64,000 bases of DNA from an uncultured Sphingomonadaceae bacterium (GCA_947489315.1 CANLCX010000001.1:313501-377500); one strand, 5' to 3'; positions 10,101 through 19,545 are shown, counted from the stretch's first letter. Program-made: numbers and translations. The notes: a model not told the origin generated them from the sequence alone.

Positions 10101-10900
10101 TCCAAAGCAATATCGGGCGCATCTTCCTGCTTCATGCCGACGGTGTGATAACCGGAATCTACATGATGCGTCTCGCCGGTGACGCCAGATGAGAGATCGG
10201 ACAAGAAATAGAGAGCAGAAGATCCGACGTCATCAATGGTTACGTTGCGGCGGAGCGGTGCATTATACTCATTCCATTTCAGAATATAGCGGAAATCCCC
10301 GATACCGGAGGCCGCCAAAGTCTTGATTGGTCCGGCAGAAATGGCGTTTACCCGAATGCCATCAGGGCCAACGTCATTGGCGAGATATTTCACCGATGTT
10401 TCCAGTGCAGCCTTGGCGACACCCATAACATTGTAATGCGGAATGACCTTTTCTGCGCCGTAATAGGATAAAGTCAGCATGGATCCGCCGGGCCCCATCA
10501 TCGCGGCGGCGCGTTTGGCGACGGCTGTGAAGCTGAATACGCTGATATTCATCGTCATCAGAAAATCATCGAGTGTCACATCAAAATATTTGCCGCGCAG
10601 GGCTTCTTTGTTGGTGAACCCAATGGCGTGGACGACAAAGTCAATTGTGGGCCATTTTTCGGCCAGTTCGGCAAATGTTTTATCCAGCTGGTCCATATCA
10701 GACACATCACAATCCAAAAGGAAATCGCAGCCCAGTTCTGCGGCCAGCGGCTTCACGCGCTTGGCCATGACTTCGCCTTGATAGCTTATCGCTAATTCGG
10801 CTCCGGCTTCAGATAGCTGTTTTGCAATGCCCCAGGCGAGCGATTTATTGTTCGCTAGCCCCATGATCAGGCCGCGTTTGCCTTTCATCAGTTCATTCAT
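10097..10900 (-). CDS. fabI: Enoyl-[acyl-carrier-protein] reductase (NADH)
   Basis: FabI performs the last reduction of each fatty-acid elongation cycle and is the target of triclosan-type inhibitors. The 267-residue protein carries the divergent SDR features of the family: GLANNKSLAWGIAKQL near residue 14, the catalytic tyrosine and lysine in HYNVMGVAKAA near 155-165 (Y-x6-K rather than the usual Y-x3-K), and LAASGIGDF followed by the substrate loop. It sits 82 bp after the YihY gene and is coupled by overlap to the small exported-protein gene and then aroC. Confidence 0.95.
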   Translation of the reverse strand: MNELMKGKRGLIMGLANNKSLAWGIAKQLSEAGAELAISYQGEVMAKRVKPLAAELGCDFLLDCDVSDMDQLDKTFAELAEKWPTIDFVVHAIGFTNKEALRGKYFDVTLDDFLMTMNISVFSFTAVAKRAAAMMGPGGSMLTLSYYGAEKVIPHYNVMGVAKAALETSVKYLANDVGPDGIRVNAISAGPIKTLAASGIGDFRYILKWNEYNAPLRRNVTIDDVGSSALYFLSDLSSGVTGETHHVDSGYHTVGMKQEDAPDIALD

Positions 10901-10982
10901 TGCATATCCTTTTTAGATGTAAATTTGATCCTCAATAGCGCCCATGCTGCTGATATTCCAGAAAATCATCATCTATGGGTGA

Positions 10983-11924
10983 TTAGTCCTTTTCACCGGG
11001 CTGCGGCCGGTCAGCCAACGCGGCGTTGAGTTCCGACCCAATCACCATGCCAAGACCGATCAGATAGAAAAAGATAAGCGTGATCATCACGCCAGCAAGA
11101 CTGCCATAGGTGAGCTGGTAATTGGCGGCATATTTAAGGAACAGCGGAAGCAAACCGGTAATCAGCAGCCACCAACCGCTGATGAACACCGCACCCGGCC
11201 ATTTAGGATAGGTGCGCGGGCGATATTGGCGCGGGGTGAGCAAACGAAAAAGCAGGTAGAGGGTGGCAAATAAGATCAAGAAGGGCAGGGCATTGGAGAG
11301 CGAGAACCATGTTGTGCTTTCCTCAAGATTTGGGAAAAAATCACCCAAAAATTCGCTGATCCCTGCCAATATGAATTGTGCGCTCAGAGCGAGCATCGCG
11401 AAAAATACCGACAGGATGATCAGGCTGATGGACGTTAGGCGATATTCCCAAAAGGCGCGCTGCGCTTGCACGCCATAGGCACGGTGCAGGATTTCGCGGA
11501 TGGTTTCGATCAGGCTAGCCGTGGTCCATAGACCGACGGCGGCGCTGAACCATAATAAAGGCCCGGTCCTTGCGCCCATCGCATCGCTTATCGGGTCGTG
11601 GAGAGCGCCGGCAACCGAGGGCGGGACTGTTCTTAAGAACGCCTCGACAAAATCGGTCCCAATGGCGGTCTGGCCAATGCTACCAGCAATGGCAGCGGCG
11701 ACAATGAAGAAAGAAAAGACCGCCAATAGGGCGAGATAGGCGAAATTTCCGGCAAAGGTGAAGCCGTCGGTATAAACGCCAACTGCGGTCCGCTGGACAA
11801 CCGAGACAATTTGCCGCGGTAAATGGGCTTCCGCTAATGCTTTGGCTGCTCGGTCGCTTTTCCGCCCTGGTCGTGACGGTTCTTCGCGCCGTGCTTCCGG
11901 GGAAAGAGGGGACGAATCAGACAT
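10983..11924 (-). CDS. YihY/virulence factor BrkB family membrane protein
   Basis: A 313-residue inner-membrane protein with about six hydrophobic segments, of the YihY/BrkB (formerly RNase BN) family. Typical sequence is visible: GNFAYLALLAVFSFFIVAAA in the first segment, LWFSAAVGLWTTASLIETIREILHRAYG, and the C-terminal GSLAGVMITLIFFYLIGLGMVIGSELNAAL. The biochemical role of the family is not established. The cytoplasmic N-terminus (residues 1-45) is charged and variable. The gene starts 18 bp after the J-domain protein gene and leads toward fabI. Confidence 0.88.
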   Translation of the reverse strand: MSDSSPLSPEARREEPSRPGRKSDRAAKALAEAHLPRQIVSVVQRTAVGVYTDGFTFAGNFAYLALLAVFSFFIVAAAIAGSIGQTAIGTDFVEAFLRTVPPSVAGALHDPISDAMGARTGPLLWFSAAVGLWTTASLIETIREILHRAYGVQAQRAFWEYRLTSISLIILSVFFAMLALSAQFILAGISEFLGDFFPNLEESTTWFSLSNALPFLILFATLYLLFRLLTPRQYRPRTYPKWPGAVFISGWWLLITGLLPLFLKYAANYQLTYGSLAGVMITLIFFYLIGLGMVIGSELNAALADRPQPGEKD

Positions 11925-11942
11925 GAAGCCGTTCAGTCAAAA

Positions 11943-12863
11943 TCACACACCCATATCAGCGCGCGGATTTTCTTTATTGTCCCAATCTTTCACAAATTCC
12001 GCCAGCTTCTCGTCCTTTTCAGGCAATGTAATCATCAGTGTCACCAACTGATCTCCACGTACGCCGGACTTTTTATGAAAACCTTTATTCTTGAGCCGCA
12101 GTATATTACCGGAATCGGAGCCAGCGGGAATCGAAAGCATCACTGGGCCGTCAACGGTGGGCACTTTGATCTTGGCGCCTTCGACGGCCTCTTTCAGGCT
12201 GATGGGTAGCTCGAGTATCACATTATCCCCGTCGCGCTCGTAAAAGGGATGGCCGTTGATGTGGATGGTAACAATCGCATCGCCATTACCGCCTGGTCCC
12301 TGCCGCCCTTTACCGCCAAGCCGCATTTGCGTGCCTTCTTCGACACCCTTGGGCAGGCTGAGGTCGATGGTCTTGCCATCTTCCATAGTGATCCGCTGTT
12401 TCTCAAGCGTCGCAGCAGCGATAAATTCGACTTTCAACCGATAGGAAACATTTGCACCCTTCGGCGGCGGGGCGCTGCGTTGACGAGAACCAAAGGGGCT
12501 GGAACTGCGACCGCCACCGCCAAATAGCCCGTCAAATATATCGCCAAAGTCGGAGCCGCTATTGCCAAAGTCAAATTGCTGGCCGCCAGCGCCGCGCGGA
12601 TAGCCGCTGCCCTGCCCGCCGCCATAGCCAAATCCCGCAGGATTGCCGTCGGCATCAATTTCACCGCGATCAAATTGGGCGCGCTTATCCTTGTCGAGCA
12701 GCAAGTCATAAGCCTTTGTGACATCGGAAAATCGTTCCGTCGCCTTGGGGTTATCCTTGTTGCGGTCGGGATGCAGCTCTTTGGCAAGCTTGCGATAGGC
12801 GCTTTTAATCTCCTTCTCGCTGGCCCCTTTGGCCACGCCTAATGCCTGATACGGATCTGCCAT
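11943..12863 (-). CDS. J-domain chaperone of the CbpA/DnaJ C-terminal type
   Basis: The 306-residue co-chaperone has an N-terminal J domain (residues 3-70) with the DnaK-activating HPD motif in AKELHPDRNKDNP, a Gly/Phe-rich linker (about 72-130), and the two beta-barrel DnaJ C-terminal domains (about 137-290). It lacks the four CxxCxGxG zinc repeats of canonical DnaJ, which makes it a class B protein like CbpA. A role in stimulating DnaK on misfolded clients follows from the family. It heads a minus-strand run toward YihY and fabI. Confidence 0.88.
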   Translation of the reverse strand: MADPYQALGVAKGASEKEIKSAYRKLAKELHPDRNKDNPKATERFSDVTKAYDLLLDKDKRAQFDRGEIDADGNPAGFGYGGGQGSGYPRGAGGQQFDFGNSGSDFGDIFDGLFGGGGRSSSPFGSRQRSAPPPKGANVSYRLKVEFIAAATLEKQRITMEDGKTIDLSLPKGVEEGTQMRLGGKGRQGPGGNGDAIVTIHINGHPFYERDGDNVILELPISLKEAVEGAKIKVPTVDGPVMLSIPAGSDSGNILRLKNKGFHKKSGVRGDQLVTLMITLPEKDEKLAEFVKDWDNKENPRADMGV

Positions 12864-12935
12864 TACTCTACCTTTTTCAATTCCTTATCTCTCTTCAAGA
12901 TTGGAACGATAACTCTCTAATTCAACTTCAGTGTC

Positions 12936-13394
12936 TTATTGAGGTACTACGGCATCTGCAACTCTATTATGACGCGTGAAGCGCAGCAGCAGATAGAGCA
13001 CTAGACCCAATGGCCCCAACATCAATACGAAAAACAATATGGGAACCTGAATCCAGCGTGCAAATCCGTATTTATCCGCGTTGCGCGCCACCCACATGCC
13101 GACAAACAGATCAAAGGCGAGAAAATGGATCCAGCCCACCACTGCGCCGCCGTCACTGGAGAGCAGCGCTTGCACACCAGCAAGCGTGGTAAAGTCCGGG
13201 CTACCGCCGCTTCCACCGCCTATCATGCCGGTCATGAGTGGTATGATAATTACGGCATAGGCGAGGGCGAGTAACGCTACTCCGCCATAAAAAACACCCT
13301 TCATTACAACATCTTTTCGCGGGGCAAAGGCCAGTATCAGCCACATTACCAGTGCCCAGTTATTGGTGATCGTGAATATGAGTTCCCAGTTCAT
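12936..13394 (-). CDS. ABA4-like (DUF4281) membrane protein
   Basis: This is a small integral membrane protein with about four transmembrane segments, 152 residues from the ATG at 13394 (MNWELIFTITNNWALVMW). I chose that start because the hydrophobic first segment begins there and a longer version adds 23 unconserved residues. Typical family sequence includes GWIHFLAFDLFVGMWVARNA and LGPLGLVLYLLLR. Plant ABA4 acts in neoxanthin formation and bacterial relatives often occur in carotenoid producers, but the role here is unproven. It is divergent from imuA with about 115 bp between the start codons. Confidence 0.78.
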   Translation of the reverse strand: MNWELIFTITNNWALVMWLILAFAPRKDVVMKGVFYGGVALLALAYAVIIIPLMTGMIGGGSGGSPDFTTLAGVQALLSSDGGAVVGWIHFLAFDLFVGMWVARNADKYGFARWIQVPILFFVLMLGPLGLVLYLLLRFTRHNRVADAVVPQ

Positions 13395-13470
13395 GATGTG
13401 TTTCCCCTGCTCTGCGAAAGAGGGGTTAGCACGAAAAAGGACGCGGCTCCAATGGCGGATCACCTTGCGC

Positions 13471-13501
13471 TTGACAGCAGAGCGGGTTCATAGGGTATAG
13501 A
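13471..13501 (+). promoter_or_regulatory. Predicted imuA promoter
   Basis: A perfect -35 hexamer TTGACA lies at 13471-13476. A -10 candidate TATAGA lies at 13496-13501 (19-bp spacing), with GGTATA (13494-13499) as an alternative at 17 bp. Either places the transcription start at about 13505-13509, on or next to the imuA ATG, so the mRNA would have little or no leader. The positions are seen; promoter use is inferred. Confidence 0.5.
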
Positions 13502-13514
13502 ACATAACATGAAC
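13500..13514 (+). promoter_or_regulatory. LexA (SOS) box overlapping the imuA start codon
   Basis: The sequence GAACATAACATGAAC is GAAC-N7-GAAC, the reverse complement of GTTC-N7-GTTC, the known alphaproteobacterial LexA site. It covers the end of the -10 region, the predicted transcription start and the ATG of imuA (13509-13511). Bound LexA would block initiation of the imuA-imuB-dnaE2 operon until DNA damage, as known for this cassette in Caulobacter. Confidence 0.8.
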
Positions 13515-14327
13515 ATTAGTGATTCTATCCATCGGAAAAATAAAGGGAAGGCAGCTTCCCTTTCGCTTTCCTCCGCGTCCTGCCTGGATGAAAATATCAA
13601 AAAGGGCGGCGCTATCCTATTGGGCGCCCAGCGCTTTGATCATGCGTTGCGGCAGGGATTGCCCAAAGCGGCTTTGCATGAAGTACAAGCTGCCTTGAAA
13701 GCCGATACGCCCTGCGCTTCCGCTTTTTGTCTGCTTCTTGCGGAACGCTGCAGACTATCCGGGCAAAAGGGAAGCAACCCGATATTATGGGTGGATGAGA
13801 AACAGTCCCAGCGGTGCAGAAATCTGCTTTATCCGCCGGGGCTTGTGGAACTGGGCATTGATCCCAACCGGATAATATATGCGCAAGCGGCAACTGTAAT
13901 TGCCGCGTTAAAGACAGCAGCCGATGCTGTTCGGTCCAATGCTGTGGTGTCAGTCATACTTGCGCTGTCGGGTAAAAATCCACGTGGTCTGGATTTGACG
14001 GCAACCCGCCGTTTGTCTCTGTTCGCGCGGGAAAGCGGTGTGACCGTTTTTCTGTTGCGTGATCAACTCTCTTCGCTTTCAACCGCTGCCTATAGTCGTT
14101 GGCAAATATCATCTGCGCCATCCCGGCCTTTGGAAGCGAACGCCCCCGGTCATCCTGTTTTTGATGTGAAATTGCTGCGCCACAGGCGCGGGATAGAGGG
14201 GCTTTCAAGCCGATTGGAATGGAATCGTGACAGTAGAATATTCGAGGAATACGCGCCGGATATTGGCGCTGTTCCTGCCGTTTCTGTCTTCGGAACGGAT
14301 TATCAGGAGCAGCGCCGGCGCGCTTGA
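13509..14327 (+). CDS. imuA: ImuA, SOS mutagenesis cassette protein
   Basis: ImuA is a RecA-like protein without proven recombinase activity that works with ImuB and DnaE2 in damage-induced translesion synthesis. The 272-residue protein has the family block GLPKAALHEVQAA near residue 56, the Walker-B-like VSVILALSGKNPRGLDLTATRRLSLFARESGVTVFLLRDQ (about 150-190), and a conserved DVKLLRHRRGIEG near the C-terminus. The start ATG lies inside a LexA box and has no Shine-Dalgarno sequence upstream, in keeping with a leaderless mRNA. Its last 101 bases overlap the imuB frame. Membership is firm because of the imuB-dnaE2 context. Confidence 0.88.
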   Translation: MNISDSIHRKNKGKAASLSLSSASCLDENIKKGGAILLGAQRFDHALRQGLPKAALHEVQAALKADTPCASAFCLLLAERCRLSGQKGSNPILWVDEKQSQRCRNLLYPPGLVELGIDPNRIIYAQAATVIAALKTAADAVRSNAVVSVILALSGKNPRGLDLTATRRLSLFARESGVTVFLLRDQLSSLSTAAYSRWQISSAPSRPLEANAPGHPVFDVKLLRHRRGIEGLSSRLEWNRDSRIFEEYAPDIGAVPAVSVFGTDYQEQRRRA

Positions 14328-15783
14328 TATCAGGGGTCCGCGGCCCTTTGCGCTTGTGGAAAAAAGCCGCGGCGCGCTTGTCCTGGCAGCACTTGACCGA
14401 CAAGCACAGGAGCAGGGGCTGCATATCGCTATGCCCCTGGCAGATGCGCGTGCGCGCGTGCCTGAGTTGCTCATATTTGATCATGATGGAGATGCTGATA
14501 CCCGGTTGCTGGCCAAGCTTGCCGAGGCTTGTGAGCGATACACACCGATGATCGCGCTGCATCTGCCGCAATCACTGGTCCTTGATATATCGGGCTGCGT
14601 GCATTTGTTTGGTGATGAACACATGTTGGTGCAGGATATCGAAGACCGTTTCGACGGTGCCGGTCTGTCTGTGCAGTGGGCTTTGGCCGGGACGGTTGAC
14701 GCAGCATTGGCGCTTGCCCGCTTTGGCCTGAAAGAAGGCGCGCAGGCGCAGCTACCGGTGGCGGCGCTGGATATGAATGACAAAACGCACAGATCGCTGG
14801 AACGCGCCGGGCTCTATCATATCGGAGATTTGGCAGATCGCCCGCGCGCACCGCTGGCGGCCCGTTTTGGAGCAGAGCTGGTATTAAAGCTGGAGCGTTT
14901 GCTGGGACAGGAGGATCGCCCCGTCAATCCGAAGCGTAAAAGCGCTGCTATCATCACGGAGCGGCGTTTTGCCGAACCGATGGGGCATATTGATAGCGCC
15001 TTGCTATGCCTGCATGAGCTGTTCATCGAGGCTGCGCAGATGCTGGAAGACAGAAAGCAGGGCGCCCGTAAAATACGGATGCAGCTCTTCCGCTGTGATG
15101 GCCATGTGGCCAAGCTGGCGATTGAAACGGGTGCACCGACCCGCGATGACAAGCTGTTTCGGCGCTTGTTGAATGAGCGGATTGATACGTTGAACGACCC
15201 GCTGGATCCCGGTTTTGGCTATGATCTGGTGCGATTGTCCATTGCCGCTGCAGAATCTTTGGACGCGGTGCAAACCGATATAGATGGCGGGCGTGATGCA
15301 GCATCGGATGAAGCCGCTTTGCTCAGTCAACTCAGTATTCGGTTGGGGCGGCAAGACGTACAGCGTTTTCAGCCGGCCAATAGCTATATTCCCGAACATG
15401 GCCTGCACGCTCGCGCCGCGCTCGATTATAAAGACGCTTTCATCTGGGATCAGCCTGAATCAGGCGCGCCGCCCACCCGGCCCCTGTTCCTGTTTGACCC
15501 GCCGCAACATATCAAGGTGATGGCCGAAGTGCCGGATGGCCCGCCGCGCCGCTTCATATGGAAACGCGTCACCCATGATGTCACGCGTGCCGAAGGACCA
15601 GAGCGCATCGCATCGACATGGTGGCGCAAGCGGCAAGGGCATTTGCCGGGCAAGGCAGGGCTGACCCGTGACTATTACCGCGTCGAGGATAGCGAAGGGC
15701 GGCGATACTGGCTGTTCCGTTACGGACTCTACGGAACCGAGAAAGCCCAGCCTGACTGGTATATTCACGGTAGCTTCGTATGA
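14227..15783 (+). CDS. imuB: ImuB, inactive Y-family polymerase homologue
   Basis: ImuB resembles Y-family DNA polymerases but is expected to lack catalysis and instead bridges DnaE2, ImuA and the beta clamp. The 518-residue protein starts at a GTG (14227) just before the conserved RRILALFLPFL segment. It contains the palm-like LVLDISGCVHLFG (near residue 117) and the little-finger region, then SQLSIRLG near 367-374, which resembles the clamp-binding motif QLxLF. The C-terminus IWKRVTHDVTRAEGPERIA ... DYYRVEDSEGRRYWLFR is typical of ImuB. It overlaps imuA by 101 bp and dnaE2 by 4 bp (ATGA), so translation is probably coupled along the operon. Confidence 0.92.
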   Translation: MTVEYSRNTRRILALFLPFLSSERIIRSSAGALDIRGPRPFALVEKSRGALVLAALDRQAQEQGLHIAMPLADARARVPELLIFDHDGDADTRLLAKLAEACERYTPMIALHLPQSLVLDISGCVHLFGDEHMLVQDIEDRFDGAGLSVQWALAGTVDAALALARFGLKEGAQAQLPVAALDMNDKTHRSLERAGLYHIGDLADRPRAPLAARFGAELVLKLERLLGQEDRPVNPKRKSAAIITERRFAEPMGHIDSALLCLHELFIEAAQMLEDRKQGARKIRMQLFRCDGHVAKLAIETGAPTRDDKLFRRLLNERIDTLNDPLDPGFGYDLVRLSIAAAESLDAVQTDIDGGRDAASDEAALLSQLSIRLGRQDVQRFQPANSYIPEHGLHARAALDYKDAFIWDQPESGAPPTRPLFLFDPPQHIKVMAEVPDGPPRRFIWKRVTHDVTRAEGPERIASTWWRKRQGHLPGKAGLTRDYYRVEDSEGRRYWLFRYGLYGTEKAQPDWYIHGSFV

Positions 15784-18700
15784 CCGATTTTGCTGAACTG
15801 GTTGCCGCGACACATTACAGTTTTTTGCGTGGCGCTTCTTCGCCAGCGGACATGGTTTTGCACGCCATGAACTTGGGGATGAGTGGGCTTGGCATTGCCG
15901 ACAGGAACAGCGTGGCGGGTGTCGTCCGCGCGCATGTCGCTCTGCGTGAAACCCGCGAGGCAGCGGCAGAAGAAGGCTTGGAACTGCCGCCCTTTCACCT
16001 GATCGTTGGTGCGCGCTTGTGTTTTGTGGATGAGATGCCGGACATCATTGCTTATCCGGTCAATCGCAAAGGGTGGGGAAGGCTGACGCGGCTGCTTTCT
16101 ACCGGCAACCTGCGCACCGAGAAAGGCGCTTGCCATCTCATGCTTGGCGATCTCTTGGGCTTTCATGAGGACATGCAATTTATCGCCATGGCTGGTGAAG
16201 ACGAGCTCAAGCTATTGCAGCCTTTGATGGATGTCGCGCACGGCCGATTATGGGCCGGCGTGACGATGCCACGGGATGGAGCAGATCGCCGCTATCTTGC
16301 GAGACTGCAAAAAGAAGCTGTTCGATTGGGGTTGCCTTTGCTGGCCACCAATGCACCCTTGTTTGCGACGGCAGAGCAGCGCCCGTTAGGCGATATCCTG
16401 ACGTGCATATCGGAAAAAACGACAATCGCTCAAGCCGGCCGGTTGCTTGCTAAAAATGCCGAAGCCCATCTGAAACCGCCGCAGGAAATGGCGCGGCTAT
16501 TTGCCGATTATCCGCAAGCGATAGAGGAAACGCAGCGCTTTCTGTCCGGCATATATTTCTCGCTCGACGAGCTGAGCTATCATTATCCCGATGAACCAGT
16601 GCCAGACGGATGGACACCGCAAGCATGGTTGGAACATCTTACGCGGGAGGCTGCCGCTGAAGCGCATCCAGACGGTGTTCCGCGTAAATTGTCTGACAAA
16701 CTGAACGAAGAATTAGAGCTGATCCGCAAGCTGGAATATGCGCCTTATTTCCTGACGGTCCATGATATTGTCCGCTATGCGCGGTCCAAAGATATCCTCT
16801 GCCAGGGTCGCGGCAGTGCTGCCAATAGCGTTGTCTGCTACCTGCTCGGCATTACGGCGGTTGATCCGATGAAGCATGATCTGCTGTTCTCTCGCTTCAT
16901 TTCCAGGGAACGCAAGGAACCACCCGATATCGATGTCGATTTCGAACATGAGCGCCGTGAGGAAGTCATCCAATATATTTATGATCGCTATGGCCGCAGC
17001 CGCGCCGCCATTGCGGCAACAGTCGTCCATTATCGATCACGTAGTGCCATTCGCGAAGTGGGCAAGGCATTGGGCCTGTCAGAAGATATTACCAGCCGGC
17101 TTTCCAGCACCGTTTGGGGAAGTTGGTCGACCAAGGACCCCGACAAGCGTTTCGGGGAAACAGGGCTGGATCCGCAAAATGCGGAAATCGCGCGCTTGGG
17201 CGTTCTGGTGCAGCAGATACTGGAATTTCCACGACATCTGTCACAGCATGTCGGCGGTTTTGTGCTGACGCAGGACCGGCTGGATGAAACCGTGCCGATC
17301 CATAATGCCGCGATGGACGACCGTACCTTCATCGAATGGGACAAGAATGATATTGATGCGCTCGGGCTGATGAAGGTTGATGTTTTGGCGCTCGGCATGC
17401 TTACCTGCATTCGCAAATGCTTTGATATGATGCGCACATATGGTCTGGGCGATTATGAGCTGGCGACCGTTCCAGCAGAAGATTCGGTTACCTATGACAT
17501 GCTATGTGAAGGCGATAGCGTCGGCGTGTTTCAGGTCGAAAGCCGCGCGCAGATGAACATGCTGCCGCGCCTGCGTCCGCGTGAATTTTATGATCTGGTC
17601 ATTCAGGTCGCGATTGTCCGTCCCGGCCCGATTGAAGGGGACATGGTGCATCCCTATCTGCGTCGGCGTTCCGGTGTCGAGAAAACCGAATACCCTTCGC
17701 CCGCCCTACCACATGACCCCGACGAGTTAAGAGGCGTATTGGGGCGGACTTTTGGCGTGCCGCTGTTTCAAGAACAAGCGATGAAATTGGCCATAGTGGC
17801 AGCCGATTTTTCGCCCACCGATGCCAATAAACTGCGCCGCGCGATGGCGACATTTCGCAATGTCGGCACCATCCACCATTTTCAGGAAAAGATGATCGAT
17901 GGCATGGTCGCGCGCGGCTATGAACGCGAATTTGCCGAGCGATGCTATAAGCAGATACAGGGATTTGGCAGCTATGGCTTCCCAGAGAGTCATGCCCAGT
18001 CCTTTGCCATATTGGTCTACATATCTTCCTGGATCAAATGCCACCATCCCGCCGTTTTTGCTGCCGCCTTGCTCAATTCACAGCCCATGGGATTTTATGC
18101 GCCGGCACAGATCATTCGCGATGCGCGCGAGCATGATGTCGAGGTGCGCAGCATCGATATTAATCACAGCCAGTGGGATAATATATTGGAAACATGCCAT
18201 GATGGTGGCCATGCCGTACGCTTGGGGTTGCGACAAATCGATGGCTTTCGCGAGACATGGGCCGAGCGGATGATCGCTTGCCGGCCTTTTGCATCGATTG
18301 AAGAACTGGCTCATGACGCGAAATTACCGCAACGGGCCATGCAAGTGCTTGCCGATGCGGATGCGTGCCGATCCATCGGATTGGACCGCAGGCAGGCACT
18401 ATGGGAAGTCCGCCGCACGCCCAGCGAGACTTTACCATTATTTGCCGCAGCCGATGCAAGGGAACTGGCTGTGGAGGAAGATACGCGGCTTCCCGATATG
18501 ACCAAGCGGGAACATGTGATTACAGATTATCAGACAACGCGGCTATCGCTCAAAGGGCATCCGATGGAATTTTTGCGGGAAGCCTTTGATAGCCGGAAAG
18601 TGCTGCGCTGCGCGGATGTCGCTCATGCCAAAAACGGATCATTTGCTGATGTTGCAGGGATAGTGTTGATCCGTCAGCGCCCCGGCAAAGGCAACGCGAT

Positions 18701-19004
18701 TTTTGTGACGCTGGAAGATGAAACGGGCGTTGCCAATGTCCTCATCTGGGCCCGGCTGTTCGAACGCTATCGCCGCCCGATAATGTCCGCGCGCCTAATG
18801 CAGGTCCGCGGGGAAGTACAGAAAAGTAAAGAAGGCGTGATTCACATCATCGCCAGCCATGTTCAGGATTGTACCGATAGTCTCGATAGGATTGCCACGG
18901 CCAAGCCAGGCGTCAAAGCCGAGAATATAAAGACGCCGCGCGTCACCAACCGACATCATCCCCGTAATGTCCGAATTTTGCCAGGATCACGAGATTTTCA
19001 TTAA
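15780..19004 (+). CDS. dnaE2: Error-prone DNA polymerase DnaE2
   Basis: DnaE2 is a C-family polymerase that carries out SOS translesion synthesis with ImuA and ImuB. The 1074-residue protein starts with the PHP domain (FAELVAATHYSFLRGASSP; GLGIADRNSVAGVVRAH), continues through the palm with the catalytic aspartates in PPDIDVDFEHERREE (about 381-395) and the block GRGSAANSVVCYLLGIT, and ends with an OB-fold region (IFVTLEDETGVANVLIWARLF). Length matches the family and is shorter than replicative DnaE. It is the last gene of the LexA-controlled operon. Confidence 0.96.
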   Translation: MTDFAELVAATHYSFLRGASSPADMVLHAMNLGMSGLGIADRNSVAGVVRAHVALRETREAAAEEGLELPPFHLIVGARLCFVDEMPDIIAYPVNRKGWGRLTRLLSTGNLRTEKGACHLMLGDLLGFHEDMQFIAMAGEDELKLLQPLMDVAHGRLWAGVTMPRDGADRRYLARLQKEAVRLGLPLLATNAPLFATAEQRPLGDILTCISEKTTIAQAGRLLAKNAEAHLKPPQEMARLFADYPQAIEETQRFLSGIYFSLDELSYHYPDEPVPDGWTPQAWLEHLTREAAAEAHPDGVPRKLSDKLNEELELIRKLEYAPYFLTVHDIVRYARSKDILCQGRGSAANSVVCYLLGITAVDPMKHDLLFSRFISRERKEPPDIDVDFEHERREEVIQYIYDRYGRSRAAIAATVVHYRSRSAIREVGKALGLSEDITSRLSSTVWGSWSTKDPDKRFGETGLDPQNAEIARLGVLVQQILEFPRHLSQHVGGFVLTQDRLDETVPIHNAAMDDRTFIEWDKNDIDALGLMKVDVLALGMLTCIRKCFDMMRTYGLGDYELATVPAEDSVTYDMLCEGDSVGVFQVESRAQMNMLPRLRPREFYDLVIQVAIVRPGPIEGDMVHPYLRRRSGVEKTEYPSPALPHDPDELRGVLGRTFGVPLFQEQAMKLAIVAADFSPTDANKLRRAMATFRNVGTIHHFQEKMIDGMVARGYEREFAERCYKQIQGFGSYGFPESHAQSFAILVYISSWIKCHHPAVFAAALLNSQPMGFYAPAQIIRDAREHDVEVRSIDINHSQWDNILETCHDGGHAVRLGLRQIDGFRETWAERMIACRPFASIEELAHDAKLPQRAMQVLADADACRSIGLDRRQALWEVRRTPSETLPLFAAADARELAVEEDTRLPDMTKREHVITDYQTTRLSLKGHPMEFLREAFDSRKVLRCADVAHAKNGSFADVAGIVLIRQRPGKGNAIFVTLEDETGVANVLIWARLFERYRRPIMSARLMQVRGEVQKSKEGVIHIIASHVQDCTDSLDRIATAKPGVKAENIKTPRVTNRHHPRNVRILPGSRDFH

Positions 19005-19140
19005 GCTTGCCTACCTACTATAGTCAGCATCGGCGAGGATATGGTTCAGCTTAGAGAAGTAATTGCCAGTCTATCGCTTTTGAGGAGATTCGGAGTTGGG
19101 ATAGCCGGCGCTGGGGTCAACGAAGTGAAAGGCCGCAGCC

Positions 19141-19545
19141 ATGTCCGTGAAACATATCTTGAAAATAGGCGTGATGGGATTGGCTGGTTGTTTATGGTTT
19201 TCCAGCGCGGCGGCTGAAACCTCCACACCAATCGATACGCCGGAACGATTTTCTGTTCTGGTAACTTACGGTGATGATGAATGCCCCGAGGCAGAAGAAG
19301 ATGAAATCGTTGTCTGCGCGCCACAACCAGAGTCCGAACGTTATCGTATTCCCAAAAAATTACGCAAGACCGAGGAGGACTTGACCGGTGAGCAAAGCTG
19401 GAGCTCAAGAGTCGCAACTCACGAGGAAGTCGCAAGAACCAGTCGTCCCAATAGTTGTTCTGTTGTCGGAACCAATGGCTGGACTGGTTGTCAGGCCTCC
19501 ATCATGCGTCAATGGTTTGATGAGCGGCGCAATGATGGACAATGA
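19141..19545 (+). CDS. Small exported protein of sphingomonad type, function unknown
   Basis: The 134-residue product has a signal peptide (MSVKHILKIGVMGLAGCLWFSSAAA, cleavage near residue 25). The mature part contains ECPEAEEDEIVVCAPQPESERYRIPKKLR, a pattern (EIVVC followed by ERYRIP) that I associate with small exported proteins repeated in sphingomonad genomes. Four cysteines are in the mature protein, two of them in the NSCSVVGTNGWTGC tail. No enzyme motif is visible. It stands alone between dnaE2 and the convergent efflux operon, whose last gene ends 10 bp away. Confidence 0.7.
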   Translation: MSVKHILKIGVMGLAGCLWFSSAAAETSTPIDTPERFSVLVTYGDDECPEAEEDEIVVCAPQPESERYRIPKKLRKTEEDLTGEQSWSSRVATHEEVARTSRPNSCSVVGTNGWTGCQASIMRQWFDERRNDGQ

